A stretch of 40,000 bases of DNA from Symbiodinium natans. Its lineage: Eukaryota > Sar > Dinophyceae > Suessiales > Symbiodiniaceae. Both the position numbers and the translations under genes were made by a program. The stretch spans positions 305,001 to 345,000 of the forward strand of contig CAJNDS010002179.1 in NCBI GenBank assembly GCA_905221605.1, written 5' to 3'. Shown one piece after another: positions 11,163-21,897 of this stretch. The notes below the pieces were generated by a model that saw nothing but the letters and a program-made list of their open reading frames with translations, ran no database searches and was not told the origin of the DNA. The stretch's first letter is position 1. Each line of letters opens with the position of its first letter.

Positions 11163-11294
11163 AGGGTTTAGGGTTTATAGGGTTTAGGGTTTAGTGTTGA
11201 GGGTTTAGGGTTTAGGGTTTAGGGTTTAGGGTTTAGGGTTTAGGGTTTAGGGTTTAGGGTTTAGGGTTTAGGGTTTAGGGTTTAGGGTTTAGGG
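11163..11294. repeat. (TTTAGGG)n telomere-type array, about 18 units
   Basis: Degenerate at the left (TTTATAGGG, TTTAGTGTTGAGGG), perfect from 11201 to 11294. Opposite in orientation to the array at 10964-11050, 110 bases away. Confidence 0.95.
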
Positions 11295-11400
11295 ATGTTC
11301 AGGGTTTAGGGTTTGGGGTTTAGGTGATCCTGATTATAAGGCGGCCCCTCTTATTTAGGGTACCAACATAGTGAGGAACATTTAGAGAACTGACCACATG

Positions 11401-11533
11401 TACTTGGAGGTTCATGGGTACTTGTAACCCCAATTATACGTCTGCGTATAGCCTACTTAGAGGACTTAGGGGGACTTGGGGCTCTTGTAAGTACAGCTCG
11501 CATTGGGTTAACAAGTACCCTGGACCTCCCAGT
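11401..11533. mobile_element. Pal-E element
   Basis: TACTTGGAGGTTCATGGGTA ... ACAAGTACCCTGGACCTCCC, with inner inverted repeat GTAACCCCAAT / ATTGGGTTAAC. Confidence 0.65.
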
Positions 11534-11597
11534 CGGGGTTTAGGGTTTCGACTCCGGCGAAGTTGACCAGCTCCGGAGAGCCCCAATACCCCTCAAC

Positions 11598-11752
11598 TAC
11601 TTGGAGGTTCATGGTACTTACTAACCAATTAGAACTGGGCTTATAACCCTACTTATAATTGGGATAACCCCTATAAGGCTCTTTAGTGGTATTATAAGTA
11701 GGGTTATAAGTACAGTTATAATTGGTTAGTAAGTACCATGAACCTCCAAGTA
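11598..11752. mobile_element. Pal-E element, near-perfect 62-base hairpin
   Basis: Arms 11598-11659 and 11691-11752 are inverted and differ at about three positions; the first 34 bases (TACTTGGAGGTTCATGGTAC and on) are identical. The loop is 31 bases. The best-preserved copy of the family. Confidence 0.85.
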
Positions 11753-12275
11753 GCTTTCACTCCACTGTCGCCTAAGCAAAGCACGACAGCAGTAAGGGGA
11801 CCTGCTGGTGAACTTCTTGCGAGTCCAGAAAGCCGCATGCACACCCTAAACCCTAAACCCTAAACCCTAAAATGTGTCTTTCACGGACCGGCTCAAAAGC
11901 TGCAGGCCAGGCAACGTTTCAATCCGGCATGGAGGTTTACAGGCTAAAGAGGGGACATTCAAAAAAACAACCGCAACGGGGCTGAAAATGGGCCGCGCAG
12001 CTCAAAAGTTCTTGAGCAAGCTTCACGAGTCATGACTTTTCGGGGACTGGTGGTGTGCGCTGGGTTGGTGGTTCGTGCCTATAGCGCCTTGCACGCAGTC
12101 GCTAGTCCCTGGCGACGCAGGTGCTGCGCCATCTGCCTGAAAATGAGCGCGAGAACTGTCCTGGGAGGAAGCATCCCGAACCGAACCCTAAAACAAATTA
12201 ACCTGCAAGGCCTGTGCCAGGAGGAGGGCTTCCTCTCGAAGCCTTAGCCACCAAGAGGGTCACCTGGTTCTAGTG

Positions 12276-12420
12276 CATGGTTGGGATAATATTAAAATAT
12301 TCAAATTGTTATTCCTTGTAGGGTTTAAGTACCCTTAAAAATGTAAGATAATACCCAACTCTGAGTTATTCCTTATAGGGCTTAAGTACCCTTAAAAGTG
12401 TAAGATCATACCCAACTATG
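12276..12420. mobile_element. Pal-F element, intergenic, with internal tandem duplication
   Basis: Ends CATGGTTGGGATAATA and ATCATACCCAACTATG. The core TTATTCCTTRTAGGGYTTAA is present as two 57-base tandem copies (12310, 12367) with a third partial start at 12424 that runs into a CCCTAAA block. Confidence 0.7.
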
Positions 12421-12440
12421 AGCTATTCCTTATAGGGTTT

Positions 12441-12485
12441 CCCTAAACCCTAAACCCTAAACCCTAAACCCTAAACCCTAAACCC
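12441..12485. repeat. (CCCTAAA)6 array
   Basis: Perfect units joined to the right end of the Pal-F element at 12276. Confidence 0.95.
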
Positions 12486-12601
12486 ATGTAAGTGACCCAG
12501 GGTTGTTCGTGAGCCCACTCCTTGCGAAGCATGCTTTGAAGGACACAAGCCGGACGATACAGCCGAGACATGACCAACTGCCGGGCGCTCCCTGAGCCCT
12601 A

Positions 12602-12658
12602 TTTAGGGTTTAGGGTTTAGGGTTTAGGGTTTAGGGTTTAGGGTTTAGGGTTTAGGGT
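12602..12658. repeat. (TTTAGGG)8 array
   Basis: Perfect units, inverted relative to 12441-12485, 116 bases away. Confidence 0.95.
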
Positions 12659-12890
12659 TCCCTAAACCGCAGATTCACCATGGAGCTGCCTACTAGTATG
12701 CCTAGATGCGGATGCGAGACGCAGGCGAGACGCAGGACTGCACAGAACGCAAGCTTAGGGACGGAGAACTTTAAGCCGCTTGTGAACATGCAACTATCAG
12801 CCCCAAAAGGAACCCCCTTTGCCTGTCACCCCCGGCCACCTGAAATTCCGCGGACATATGAGAAGCCCAAAACCGAAAACCCTAAACACC

Positions 12891-13087
12891 ACTTGAAGGT
12901 TCATGGTGCTTATTAACCAAATATAACTGTAGTTATCACCCATAAGCCCTTCAGGGCCCTAATCTGGATATATGGGTACAGTTACAAGTACAGTTATATT
13001 TGGTTCACAAGTACCATAACCCCAAGCCCTAAAACCTAAACAAACCCTACAGTTATAATTGGTTAATAAGTACCATGAACCTCCAAG
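12891..13087. mobile_element. Pal-E element with a duplicated right end
   Basis: ACTTGAAGGTTCATGGTGCT opens the element; two right ends follow, GTACCATAACCCCAAG (to about 13027) and GTACCATGAACCTCCAAG (to 13087), separated by degenerate CCCTAAA units. This suggests a partial duplication or recombination between copies. Confidence 0.6.
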
Positions 13088-14147
13088 CATGCCCCAGTCG
13101 AGATTTGGGGAACTGGCGTGATAGGTGCACTGGACATCCTCGGCCATCAGGGGTTTAGGTGCCCAAACAGGGACCCTAGCGTTGAGGACCGCGCAACAAC
13201 TCTTTTTCTTGTTTTTTTGAGGGGGGGGGGGGGGGGGGGTCCCAGAACACCCTCAACCCTAAACCCTAAACCCTAACCTTTTCTGGGATTCCGTGAAAAG
13301 TGAAAAGAAAAACAATGCCTAACTACGAACATCCCCCAACTGGGCCATGTTAAAATAGGGGTTCAGGGTTTAGGGTTTGGGGTTTCATAGGGGTCAGAAA
13401 AAATACGAGTATACTCCCTCATTGTCCCTTTATAGCTATAGAATAACATTCCCACCCTTTTCTAAAATACTCCCTCATTGCCCCCTAAGGTTATACTATA
13501 ACATCCCCCACCCGTTTCTAATTCTTAAGGCCCCTCCATCCAGTGCCCGGGGCCGGCACAGGGCGAGGATCCGGCCTTGGGCGTTTGGGGCTTTGGGGAA
13601 TCGGAATGTTTGGTGTCTCTGCCTCTTTTCGGCCCTGAACCCTGAGCCCTAAACCGCTTAAGCAGCTCCACAGTTTAGAATAAAGAGGCTTGTCTAGGGT
13701 GGGTTTGAGGGTCAGGATCTAAAGTCTCTGGAGCCTTACAGGGAGGTTTAGGGTTTAGGGCTTTTTGCAGCCGGACTGAGGGTTTAGGGCTATAATGCTA
13801 AACCCTAAACCCTAAACCCTAAACCCTAAACCCTTAGGGTTTTGGAGGCAGGGATGGCTTCTGGGGAACAGCCCATGGCACTCACAAGATGATCTAGCCA
13901 CATGGAGGTTTCCCACAGTAGGTGTCCCCTTTTTGGGGGTCTCGGTTTTTTGGGTTTAGGATGCTTTGAGTTCTTGGGGTTCCTAGAAAAGGGCTCTGGC
14001 AATTTTGAGGTCATATCAAGAGGTACTTCTACCCCTATAAACCCTAAACCCTAAACCCTAAACCCTAAACCCTACTATATCAAGCCGGTGATGCCGAGGA
14101 CGGCAACCCGGAGGTGCCTAAACACCATTGGCATGCCACGTGGGCCA

Positions 14148-14298
14148 TGGCCCAACTCTGATCCTTACCCAAAAAAGCTCCAATGTAGTGCCTTTTTGGG
14201 CTAGCTATAGGGTTTAGGGTTTAGGGTTTAATTAGGGTTTAGGGTTACCCCAAAAAGGTACTTCATAGGAGATTTGGGTAAGGATTAGGATCTTGGCC
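14148..14298. mobile_element. Pal-K palindrome with TTTAGGG units at its centre
   Basis: Arms TGATCCTTACCCAAAAAAGC and GATTTGGGTAAGGATTAGGA are inverted, as are the inner GTGCCTTTTTGGG and CCCCAAAAAGGTAC. TTTAGGG units (14208-14246) occupy the loop. Confidence 0.65.
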
Positions 14299-14411
14299 AG
14301 GCCTCTGTACAAGCACGTCACGTACGCAAGCAGCAAAACTTGGGGAGTCGTACGTTTGCCGGACGCATTCCTGGTATCCTCAAGCCCATTTCCCCACTTC
14401 TCGAGTGACCC

Positions 14412-14548
14412 TACTTGGAGGCTCCTGTTATAAGTAGGGCTAAAAGTACCCTAAACGGCTCCCCAAACCCTAAACCCTAAACCCTAAACCCTGAGTATAA
14501 TTACCATACTTCTTATCCTACTTGTAACTACCCATGAACCTCGAAGTA
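14412..14548. mobile_element. Pal-E element with a telomeric insert
   Basis: TACTTGGAGGCTCCTGTTAT ... ACCCATGAACCTCGAAGTA. Four CCCTAAA units (14465-14492) lie between the arms. Confidence 0.65.
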
Positions 14549-14661
14549 AGCCTCCTTTCTCTGCCTCAACTGGGCTCGCAGGCCGATACTCGCCAGCGAC
14601 CGGAGGAAGAGAAGGCTGCAGGCAGCCACGAGGCCCAAACTGAGCAGCCTCAAGCCAGGCG

Positions 14662-14773
14662 AGGGTTTAGGGTTTAGTTTAGGGTTTAGGGTTTAGGGTT
14701 TAGGGTTCAGGGTTCAGGGTTCAGGGTTTAGGGTTTAGGGTTTAGAGTTTAGGGTTTAGGGTTTAGGGTTTAA
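14662..14773. repeat. (TTTAGGG)n array with TTCAGGG variants
   Basis: About 16 units; three consecutive TTCAGGG units in the middle; ends directly in the unit AATCGCTCACACTCGG described separately. Confidence 0.95.
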
Positions 14774-14803
14774 TCGCTCACACTCGGACAAGCCAGGCGA
14801 GGC
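14772..14803. repeat. Telomere-linked unit, copy 2
   Basis: AATCGCTCACACTCGGACAA then GCCAGGCGAGGC, immediately after the 14662-14773 array. Confidence 0.8.
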
Positions 14804-16201
14804 ACTTTAGGGTTTAGGGTTTTGGGTTAAGGACTCCGGGTTTACGCATGTTCCCTCAGTTCGAATAGTTGTTGGGGGTCTATAGGCTTTTCAATCAAAG
14901 CCAAAGTCGTGAAGAACAACAAGAATCAACGCCGTGAACGCGCACCGCCTTGACCTTCACGGCTACTAGCTGTTTTTCAACAGGACAAGGAACAGGAACA
15001 CTACTAGCGACGATGCACAACAAATCTTGCCAAACCTCTACCGGCTACAGCCACCTTTATTGGCCAGTGGGCTCCACGAAAACTCTTGCAGACGTGAGTG
15101 CGCTCACTCACTCACTCACTCACTCACTCACCAGACACAGACACAGACAGAGCCAGTGAGCACCCACATGCTGCATGTTTGGGGGTTTGGATCGTGGCTT
15201 CAGTGCTGCAACCCTTTACTCCCGTTAGAACCTTAATAACAACAACATTCGGAATATTCCCTTTCAATTAAAACTTAATACAAACAAACTTGTTTTAAAA
15301 AAGGCAAGTTGAAACAAAAACAAAACATGAATAGGATAAAACAAACAAAATAAACAAGGGGGCTAGAGGTCCGGCCTGAAGGTCCCTCCTCCGAGGCGAT
15401 CCCGGGTCGAGGCACTGCGCAAGACACCGCACGCCATCTGCCACGGAGGGTCGCGGTTTTAGGGTTTAGGGGCTTGGGGGTTTGGGGTTTAGGGTTTGGG
15501 GTTTAGGGTTCCGGGGTTTAGGGTTTGGGGGTTAGGGTAGTTAGGGTTCCGGGGTTTCAGTTGTTTAGTTGTTGATGCATGGCTTTTGTGTGATCTTCCT
15601 TGTTCCAGATGACTTAACGGTACAGTCTCGTGTTGATAAAACTGCTGATCAACCCTGTAACGCTAAACCATCCAGGCAACATGTGGGCAGAATAGGGGGT
15701 GCCCCTCTTATACCCCAATTAGAATAGACTCCCCTCAAAGGGACTCCCTATTTTCGGGAAACCCCCTCTTTCGGGCGGTATCTTGAGTCCGTGTGAAGCC
15801 TCTTGGGGCTTGAAGCTTCTGAACTCTTCAGGCTTTCCTCCAAACCAGGACTTTCTGCCCAACAGACTGCACAAATACCAAAAACTGGGATCATAGACCC
15901 TTTGCTACTAAAATCCCTATTAGGCCATATGAACCATAATGCCTAAACCCCAAACCCTAAACCCTAAAACCCTTATAGGGTTCCATTGGTCACGTCGCCC
16001 AGGTTCCACGCAGCACCCGCAATCAAGGCAGTCGTGCGGCGGTGACGATCAACGGGATCTTGGCCATTGGTTTGGGGCTTTGGGCTTTTGGGTGTGTGGC
16101 TTAGCGGTGTAGGGTTCGGGGCTTAGGGTTTAAGGTTTAAGGCTTCGGGTTTAGGGCCTTAGGGGTTGATGACTTGGGGGGCTTCGTTTTAAACCTTGCA
16201 G

Positions 16202-16297
16202 ATCTTCCGTGTTGCTTCGGAGGGCCTTGCCGGCGACTTCCAGGTTCATGTTGAAGTCAGGGTTGCCCACCCAGCGAAGCTAAAGAGGCGCATCAAA
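16202..16297 (+). CDS. Isolated plus-strand exon candidate
   Basis: A pyrimidine-rich acceptor (AAACCTTGCAG) at 16191-16201 is followed by 32 open codons (IFRVASEGLAGDFQVHVEVR and on) and a GTAGGA donor at 16298; both edges are phase 0. The amino-acid content is unlike the Leu/Gly/Pro frames made by telomere-type DNA. A second candidate exon lies 600 bases upstream after CTTGTTCCAG at 15608 (frame DLTVQSRVDKTADQPCNAK). If real, this is a plus-strand gene within 15.6-17 kb. No known domain is recognised. Confidence 0.35.
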
Positions 16298-16510
16298 GTA
16301 GGATTGCCCAGCTACACAGTTGGATCCATCTCTCTTGCAAGAAATTTTTGTTCAGGAGGGAAGATATTACTTCAACTGCAGTAAGTCAGCACACTGGGTG
16401 GGGTGTAGTAACAGTGTAGTACTTCAACTGAGTGGCAGGCAGCTTAAGAATCTGATCAGGTGCGGCTGAAAGCGTGGCAGTATCGTACGGAATGGGAAGA
16501 AGGCGGTTGG

Positions 16511-16626
16511 TTGGGATGTTCCCCCTTATACTAACAATACTAACAATCCTTAATAGGGATTATAGTACTCCCTAGTATAATCACTATTGAGGACTGTACG
16601 CCGTTAATATAAGGGGAACATCCCAA
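16511..16626. mobile_element. Pal-A element with 8-base target duplication
   Basis: Terminal inverted repeats TTGGGATGTTCCCCCTTATA and AAGGGGAACATCCCAA. Perfect 8-base direct repeat GCGGTTGG on both sides (16503-16510 and 16627-16634), a length typical of hAT- or P-type transposition. Non-autonomous: no coding capacity. Confidence 0.85.
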
Positions 16627-16760
16627 GCGGTTGGCTAATGGCATGTGGATGGCAGGCATGCAGGACTGACATAGTGCCACGACTGATCAGCCAATTCAAC
16701 CAACACGCTGGCGTGTCTTTTGTGCATGTTCATTCTCAGTCTTCCCCGCAAAGGCACACC

Positions 16761-16865
16761 TTGAGATGTTCTCCCTTAGACCAACAGTCCGACCTTAATA
16801 GGGATTACAACAGGGGGTACTACAATCCCTATGAAGGCTGTTAGTCTAAGGGGGGAACATCCCAA
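16761..16865. mobile_element. Pal-A element with 8-base target duplication, second copy
   Basis: Ends TTGAGATGTTCTCCCTTAGA and CTAAGGGGGGAACATCCCAA. Perfect direct repeat GGCACACC at 16753-16760 and 16866-16873. A GC donor inside the left duplication and the AAG formed at the right junction (GCACACC...CCCAAG) would splice it out exactly and restore the empty site. Confidence 0.85.
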
Positions 16866-17283
16866 GGCACACCCCACATGCAAGAAGTCCGTAGACAGAT
16901 CTCTGTGCAGACTGCTTGAGGCAAAAGCACCGAGCCGACAATCCGCACCCCGCAAACATGACACAACCCGAAACAACTCCATCACCACGGCCCCAAAAGA
17001 ATACAAAATCTAATTCATTCACAATACAAGAAGAAAATAAAATAACATAAAAAACAAATAAAACAAAAACTAATTCATAAATTTAAGAAAAGCAGGCTAC
17101 ACCCGAAGCCGCCTTCTTCGGCTTCAGGCTTGCATGTCGCACCCTACGCTCACAACATCCCTTTAACCCTACACATTGCTAACAGCCTTGGCTTCCGGAA
17201 ACCCTGAGGGTATCCTAAAACCTTTGAACCCTGAACTCTTCCAGGTTCAGGGCTAGGGTTTCGGGTTTGGGAACCCTAAGCCA

Positions 17284-17371
17284 ACCCTAAACCCTAAACC
17301 CTAAACCCTCAACCCTCAACCCTAAACCCTAAACCCTAAACCCTAAACCCTAAACCCTAAACCCTAAACCC
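17284..17371. repeat. (CCCTAAA)n telomere-type array, about 12 units
   Basis: Two internal CCCTCAA variants, otherwise perfect. Confidence 0.95.
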
Positions 17372-17475
17372 GACCTTCGTCCTGAGGTTCCCGACCGCGC
17401 TGGTGTCCACCACTTGGTGTGCCGACAGCAGCTCGATTGCTCTGGCAGCCTGAAACATTGCACTTTTGGTGGGGG

Positions 17476-17555
17476 TTGAGATGTTCGCCCTTATACTGAC
17501 AGTCCCTCATGGGATTTTAGTACCCCCGGTTACAATCCCTAGTAAGGACTCTTAG
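17476..17555. mobile_element. Pal-A element, right end lost
   Basis: Left end TTGAGATGTTCGCCCTTATA and core (GACAGTCCCTCATGGGATT, AGTAAGGACTCTTAGT) are present, but the expected right arm ending CATCCCAA is absent. Confidence 0.55.
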
Positions 17556-18525
17556 TCAGCAGACTGACCGCACCCTGGTTCAGGGTTTAGGGCTTAGGTT
17601 TGCCACGCAGTGTTGATGCTGCTGGTCCCTTGAAAGCATGTTGCGGTTTTGTAGGTCGGCGAGACTCTTGGTGCTCGTATTTGCCACCATTTCTTCATGC
17701 AAAATCTTCCTGCCTCCGGTCAGAGCCCCAAGAGCCCAAGCCTTTTGGCCTGCACTCCGCACGCAGCTCAGTGCCGCCTTTGACCCCTTTTGCCTAAGTT
17801 CTTGGGTTTATGGACCCACGTAGGTACACATTACCGCTTATATTCGCTGCCATTTGTCATGCAAAATCTTCCACCGAGCGATGTTGCCCCAAAACAAGCC
17901 TAGCAACGCCGAAGCTCCAACAAATCGAGCGCGCAGGAAAGTTGCATGAATTTGCTCAAGCTCCGACGTCGGCGACGACTACTTAAACAGTTCCACAAAG
18001 CCGACTTCACCTATCTTGCTTTATGCAATGCCAGGAAAGGCCTCGGTAGCCATGAGTGCAGCGTTCGGCCACAAGTGCTATTCTGCTCATGCTCCTGCTG
18101 GGTTCGGGTTCGGAGCTGCTCTACGACCTGTCTGCCACTTTACGCAATATGAGCTTGGTCTTCGGGCTTTGGGTTACGGCCACGGTCTTGCACTTCTTGA
18201 TTGGTGCGGGCTTAGGATTTGGGATTCTGGGCTTATCCCTTTTTTGCCTTGGAGCGCTTCAACCTCTAGACTCAAACCCTGTGATGCATCCGGACTCCTT
18301 TGGAAGGCTTCCGGTACCCCAAGCCCCCCAAAACCCCAAACCCTAAACCCTGGCCCTAATTGAACCCCAAACCCCAAGCCCTAAACCTTAAACCCTAAAC
18401 CCTAAACCCGGAATGGCTTCTGGCCTGGAAGGTGGCCCAAACCCGGAAGCCGCGAGTAGCCCAACTCCAGTCCGCCTGACGTGGGCTGGAGGAAGCTTTA
18501 GGGTTTAGGGCTTAGGGCTTAGGGT

Positions 18526-18598
18526 TTAGATGTTCCCCCTTATACTAACAGTCCTTCCTAGGGAGTCTAAAAGGGGGTTAATCGGGGGAACATCCCAA
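18526..18598. mobile_element. Pal-A element, short derivative joined to a telomeric block
   Basis: GATGTTCCCCCTTATACTAA ... GGGGGAACATCCCAA, only 73 bases, with a shortened core. Its left end merges into TTTAGGG units (18497-18528). Confidence 0.6.
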
Positions 18599-19065
18599 CC
18601 CTCAACACTAACTGCACAAGCACCAGCTTCGAGAATCATGGGCAACTTCCTGCTTCGAAGGAGCTAAATGACAGGGGTGCCGATGAATCTATGCCTTTAT
18701 TGGGTAAGAACAAACACAAGGTAGGCACACGTCGGGGACAGTTTGAGTTGAGGTTTAGGAGCTTCGGGTTTCGGATCCAACGGGGGTTGAGAGCAGGCCG
18801 GTACAAGCTCTGACCCTAAACCCTAAACCCTAAACCCTAATTCCTAAACCCTATACTAAACCCTTAACCCTCCCAACACTCTCACAACCTTCGCCCACTT
18901 GGAGCCTCCAGTCGGGCGCCGGAACCTGTCCGTACATGTCTTCTACTGAGACGGGTATTTCCCCAAATAGGGTTTAGGGTTTTGTTTATTTTTGTTTAGG
19001 GTTTAGGGGTGCCCCTGTCATACCCCAAATAGAAGAAAATCCCCTTGAAGGAATCCCCAAAAAGG

Positions 19066-19171
19066 CACAGGAGTAGCCTAGGAATAGAAAGGGTGCACCT
19101 TTTGGTTCTAAGGGGATTATAAGGGAGCCCCAACCCTTAAAAAAGGAAATCAGGCCTACTCCGGGGCCTAG
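19066..19171. mobile_element. Pal-D element
   Basis: GGCACAGGAGTAGCCTAGGA ... CAGGCCTACTCCGGGGCCTA. It follows directly on a GGGGTGCCCC...ATACCCCAA segment (19006-19060) shared with 15693-15730. Confidence 0.55.
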
Positions 19172-20710
19172 TAGTGCCCCAAGCAACGCTACCCTAAACG
19201 CGAAAGCCTACCGCAGCAGAGCCCAAAACCCACCAGTAAACCCATCTTCGCCCTCGCCAAGATTCTGGAACCGAAGGCTTGGCCCTGCCATTTTTCATGG
19301 GGGGTGTTCAGTAGTCCATGCATCTGAAACAAAGCCCCGTTGTAGAAAGAGCACTGGCGACGGCTGAAGATCTATGGGACCCCATGGGAATCCTCGGAGG
19401 CCCTTGACCTTCAGTCGGATGACAAAGGTTTTCAGCCCACCCCATGAGCCAGAGGGTTCAAGGCACCCAGAAAACTCCCCAACACCGACCCCAACGCCTT
19501 GACTGGTCGGGCCCAGGGATGAAGGCCGCAGGGAACCGTAGCCACCATCTGCAAGGGTTTAGGGTTCTATGGGTTATATAGGGTTTAGGGTTGCGGGCTT
19601 AGGGTTTAGTTGGGCTTTGGCACAGCTAGGAGGGTTCTGGGGGGGCGACTCAGGAATTCGAACTGGTTTGCTCGTGAACGAAGGACTAAGCTGACTAAGC
19701 CTCCCAGTCGACAAAGAGGGGGCGGGGGGGGGGGGGGAACCCCAAACGCCGTGTCAGCCAAAGCCCCAAACCCTTCTAACAAAACCCCTTCCCCTAACCC
19801 CAACCCCTGAACCCTGAACCCTGTACCCTAAACCCTACACCCTAGAAGCCTACTCAAGTGTCCAGGTAGAAAGGCTGGCCTTTAGGGATGCTTGACGGTT
19901 TTGCTAAGCCAAGACCTAGTCTCAAAACGGCCCTTGTATGGGCGAACAGGCTCTTCGAATGCCTCGAAAACACAGGACAGCCGATTTGCGAACAAGAACG
20001 CGTAGATTCAGATATCGCCACCGAACAGCCGAACAGACAAATTCCTGCGAAGCGAGTTCAATGGTCTGCACAGCCACTCTCGTTGTCAGCATAATTTCGC
20101 CCTCTGATGCAGTGACATGATGCCTGTGCCATGCTCATGAACCTAACTACTGCAACACTTGAATACACCGGGCAGCCCTGAGCCCGCAAGAAGGCCGCGC
20201 CTGAAAAGTAGTTCAGCTTGTCGTCGCTGGCAGCATCACGCCTTCCCACCACACCGGAACTGCAGACAATTTCCCTGTTTCGTCTGTTTGGGGGCCAAAC
20301 AGGGGTAGGCAGGTTGAAGATGGTTGAAGAGTGGTAGTAGCCTGGAAGGCCAGCAAGCGGCAGGTCATTTCAGGCTCATATCGTGCAAGCATATCACAGC
20401 TAGACCCAGAGCCACATGAAGCAACTCCTTGGCGCCGTCCATGAAAAAGGGGAGCATTATCATGCATCATGTAAGGCATTCGGCTAGCACATGCAAACAG
20501 TATGGAAAGTGCTTGAAGCCATCGGCCTTGCTTCAGCCCCTGAAAAGGAGTTTCAGTAGAACTCCCTCAGCTCCGTTCTAATTCGGGTCACCCACATGTG
20601 AGCAGCATCATTGGTTCAACTCTACAGAACCACCACAAATCCCAATGTCTACCTACACATACGAGAGGAGAACTCAAATCTCAAACCCTAAACCCAAAAC
20701 TCCCACACCC

Positions 20711-20815
20711 TACTTGGAGGTTCATGGGTAGTTTTAAGTAGGGCTATTAGTTTGGTGGTGGTGCTTGGTAGGGTACTTAGAACCCTACTTAAAACCCCCC
20801 ATGAACTTCGAAGCA
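20711..20815. mobile_element. Pal-E element
   Basis: TACTTGGAGGTTCATGGGTA ... CCCCCCATGAACTTCGAAGC, with inner arms TTTTAAGTAGGG and CCCTACTTAAAA. Confidence 0.65.
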
Positions 20816-21398
20816 GGCCCTATAATGCCTGACCCCACCAGGTTCTCGCCGGCCTCCCAAGCCGTGGAACGCTGAGTTTAAAGAAGGCTCGACGGCAAGG
20901 TTGGTTTCAGCAGGCGTTTGACGTACTTTCTGGTCCTTCTGGGGTTACGGTCAGTTTTAGGGTTTCGGGTTGAGGGCTTGTTTGGGCTTCGACGGTTTTA
21001 CGTTAAAGGTGTGTTGGGTTTAGGCTTTGGGGCTTGGGGGCGTACAGGGTTTTGGGTTCTCGGTTCCGAGGTATTCCATGGTGACCGGGGAGCCACTCCA
21101 ATGCCACCGTCCGGGATGCGGGCTTCTATATGGCACTGGCACATAAGTAAGGGCGAAGAATTGAATCAAAGGTAGAGGGGAAGGTTCATGTGGATAGTTC
21201 TCTAAATCAGGGTCCCTTGTTGTGATCCCTTTTTTAAAGGGTGCCGCCTTGTAATGGGTACCCAAAAAGGGACACAATGACGTTGCACCCTGCTGATGTT
21301 TTCGACTCTGATCGACTAACTCCAGTAGCATAGACCCCTGACTGTAGCACTCCCTGGATGGACACACACACACACACACACACACACGCACCTCCGAA

Positions 21399-21457
21399 CC
21401 CTAAACCCTAAACCCTAAACCCCAAACCCTAAACCCTAAACCCTAAACCCTAAACCC
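21399..21457. repeat. (CCCTAAA)8 array
   Basis: One CCCCAAA variant; preceded by a (CA)n microsatellite at 21362-21387. Confidence 0.95.
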
Positions 21458-21576
21458 GGCAGCTTCGAACCTCCTTTGTAAAACGTGCTTCACCCCTTCA
21501 CCCAGCCAGAACAGTTTTGTTTCCTGCGGTGAGTGCTCCGGGCCAACGGCCCTCTAAACCCAGAAGCCCAAAGCCT

Positions 21577-21625
21577 AGGGTTTAGGGTTTAGGGTTTAGG
21601 GTTTAGGGTTTAGGGTTTAGGGTTT
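21577..21625. repeat. (TTTAGGG)7 array
   Basis: Perfect units, inverted relative to 21399-21457; abuts Pal-B at 21629. Confidence 0.95.
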
Positions 21626-21628
21626 GTT

Positions 21629-21785
21629 CCGAGAGAACCCGCTATGCCCCTTAATTAAGCAACATTAACCTTAAACCATATTAAGGATCCCTTAATATGA
21701 TTTAAGGTATAAATATATATACAAATATATATATATATATATGTAAATATGTATTCCTTAATTAAAGGGTATAAAGGCTTCTGCC
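21629..21785. mobile_element. Pal-B element enlarged by an AT microsatellite
   Basis: CCGAGAGAACCCGCTATGCC ... TTAATTAAAGGGTATAAAGG. A TATA/AATA microsatellite (about 21711-21750) sits where other copies have only a few bases. The left end abuts a TTTAGGG block (21577-21625). Confidence 0.55.
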
Positions 21786-21897
21786 GAAGCTCAAAGCGCC
21801 TCCAGCACAGCCGTGAAGGCTGCCCGCCATCCTGGCTAGGGATACAAATACAAAGCTGCGAAAGGAGCAGGGGCGTTTGTTGCCCAAACCAGCTAGG

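Larger units (their letters stand above)
13088..16200. other. Gene-poor region
   Basis: Holds Pal-K, Pal-E, telomere-type arrays and a (CTCA)n tract (15100-15130). At 15693-15776 there is an element with GGGGGTGCCCCTCTTATACC shared with 19006. A 15230-15360 A-rich stretch is non-repetitive and non-coding as far as I can see. Confidence 0.5.

Noticed and set aside
10964-11294. A true chromosome end
   Set aside because: The arrays are short and flanked on both sides by ordinary sequence, and many similar blocks exist; they are internal repeats.
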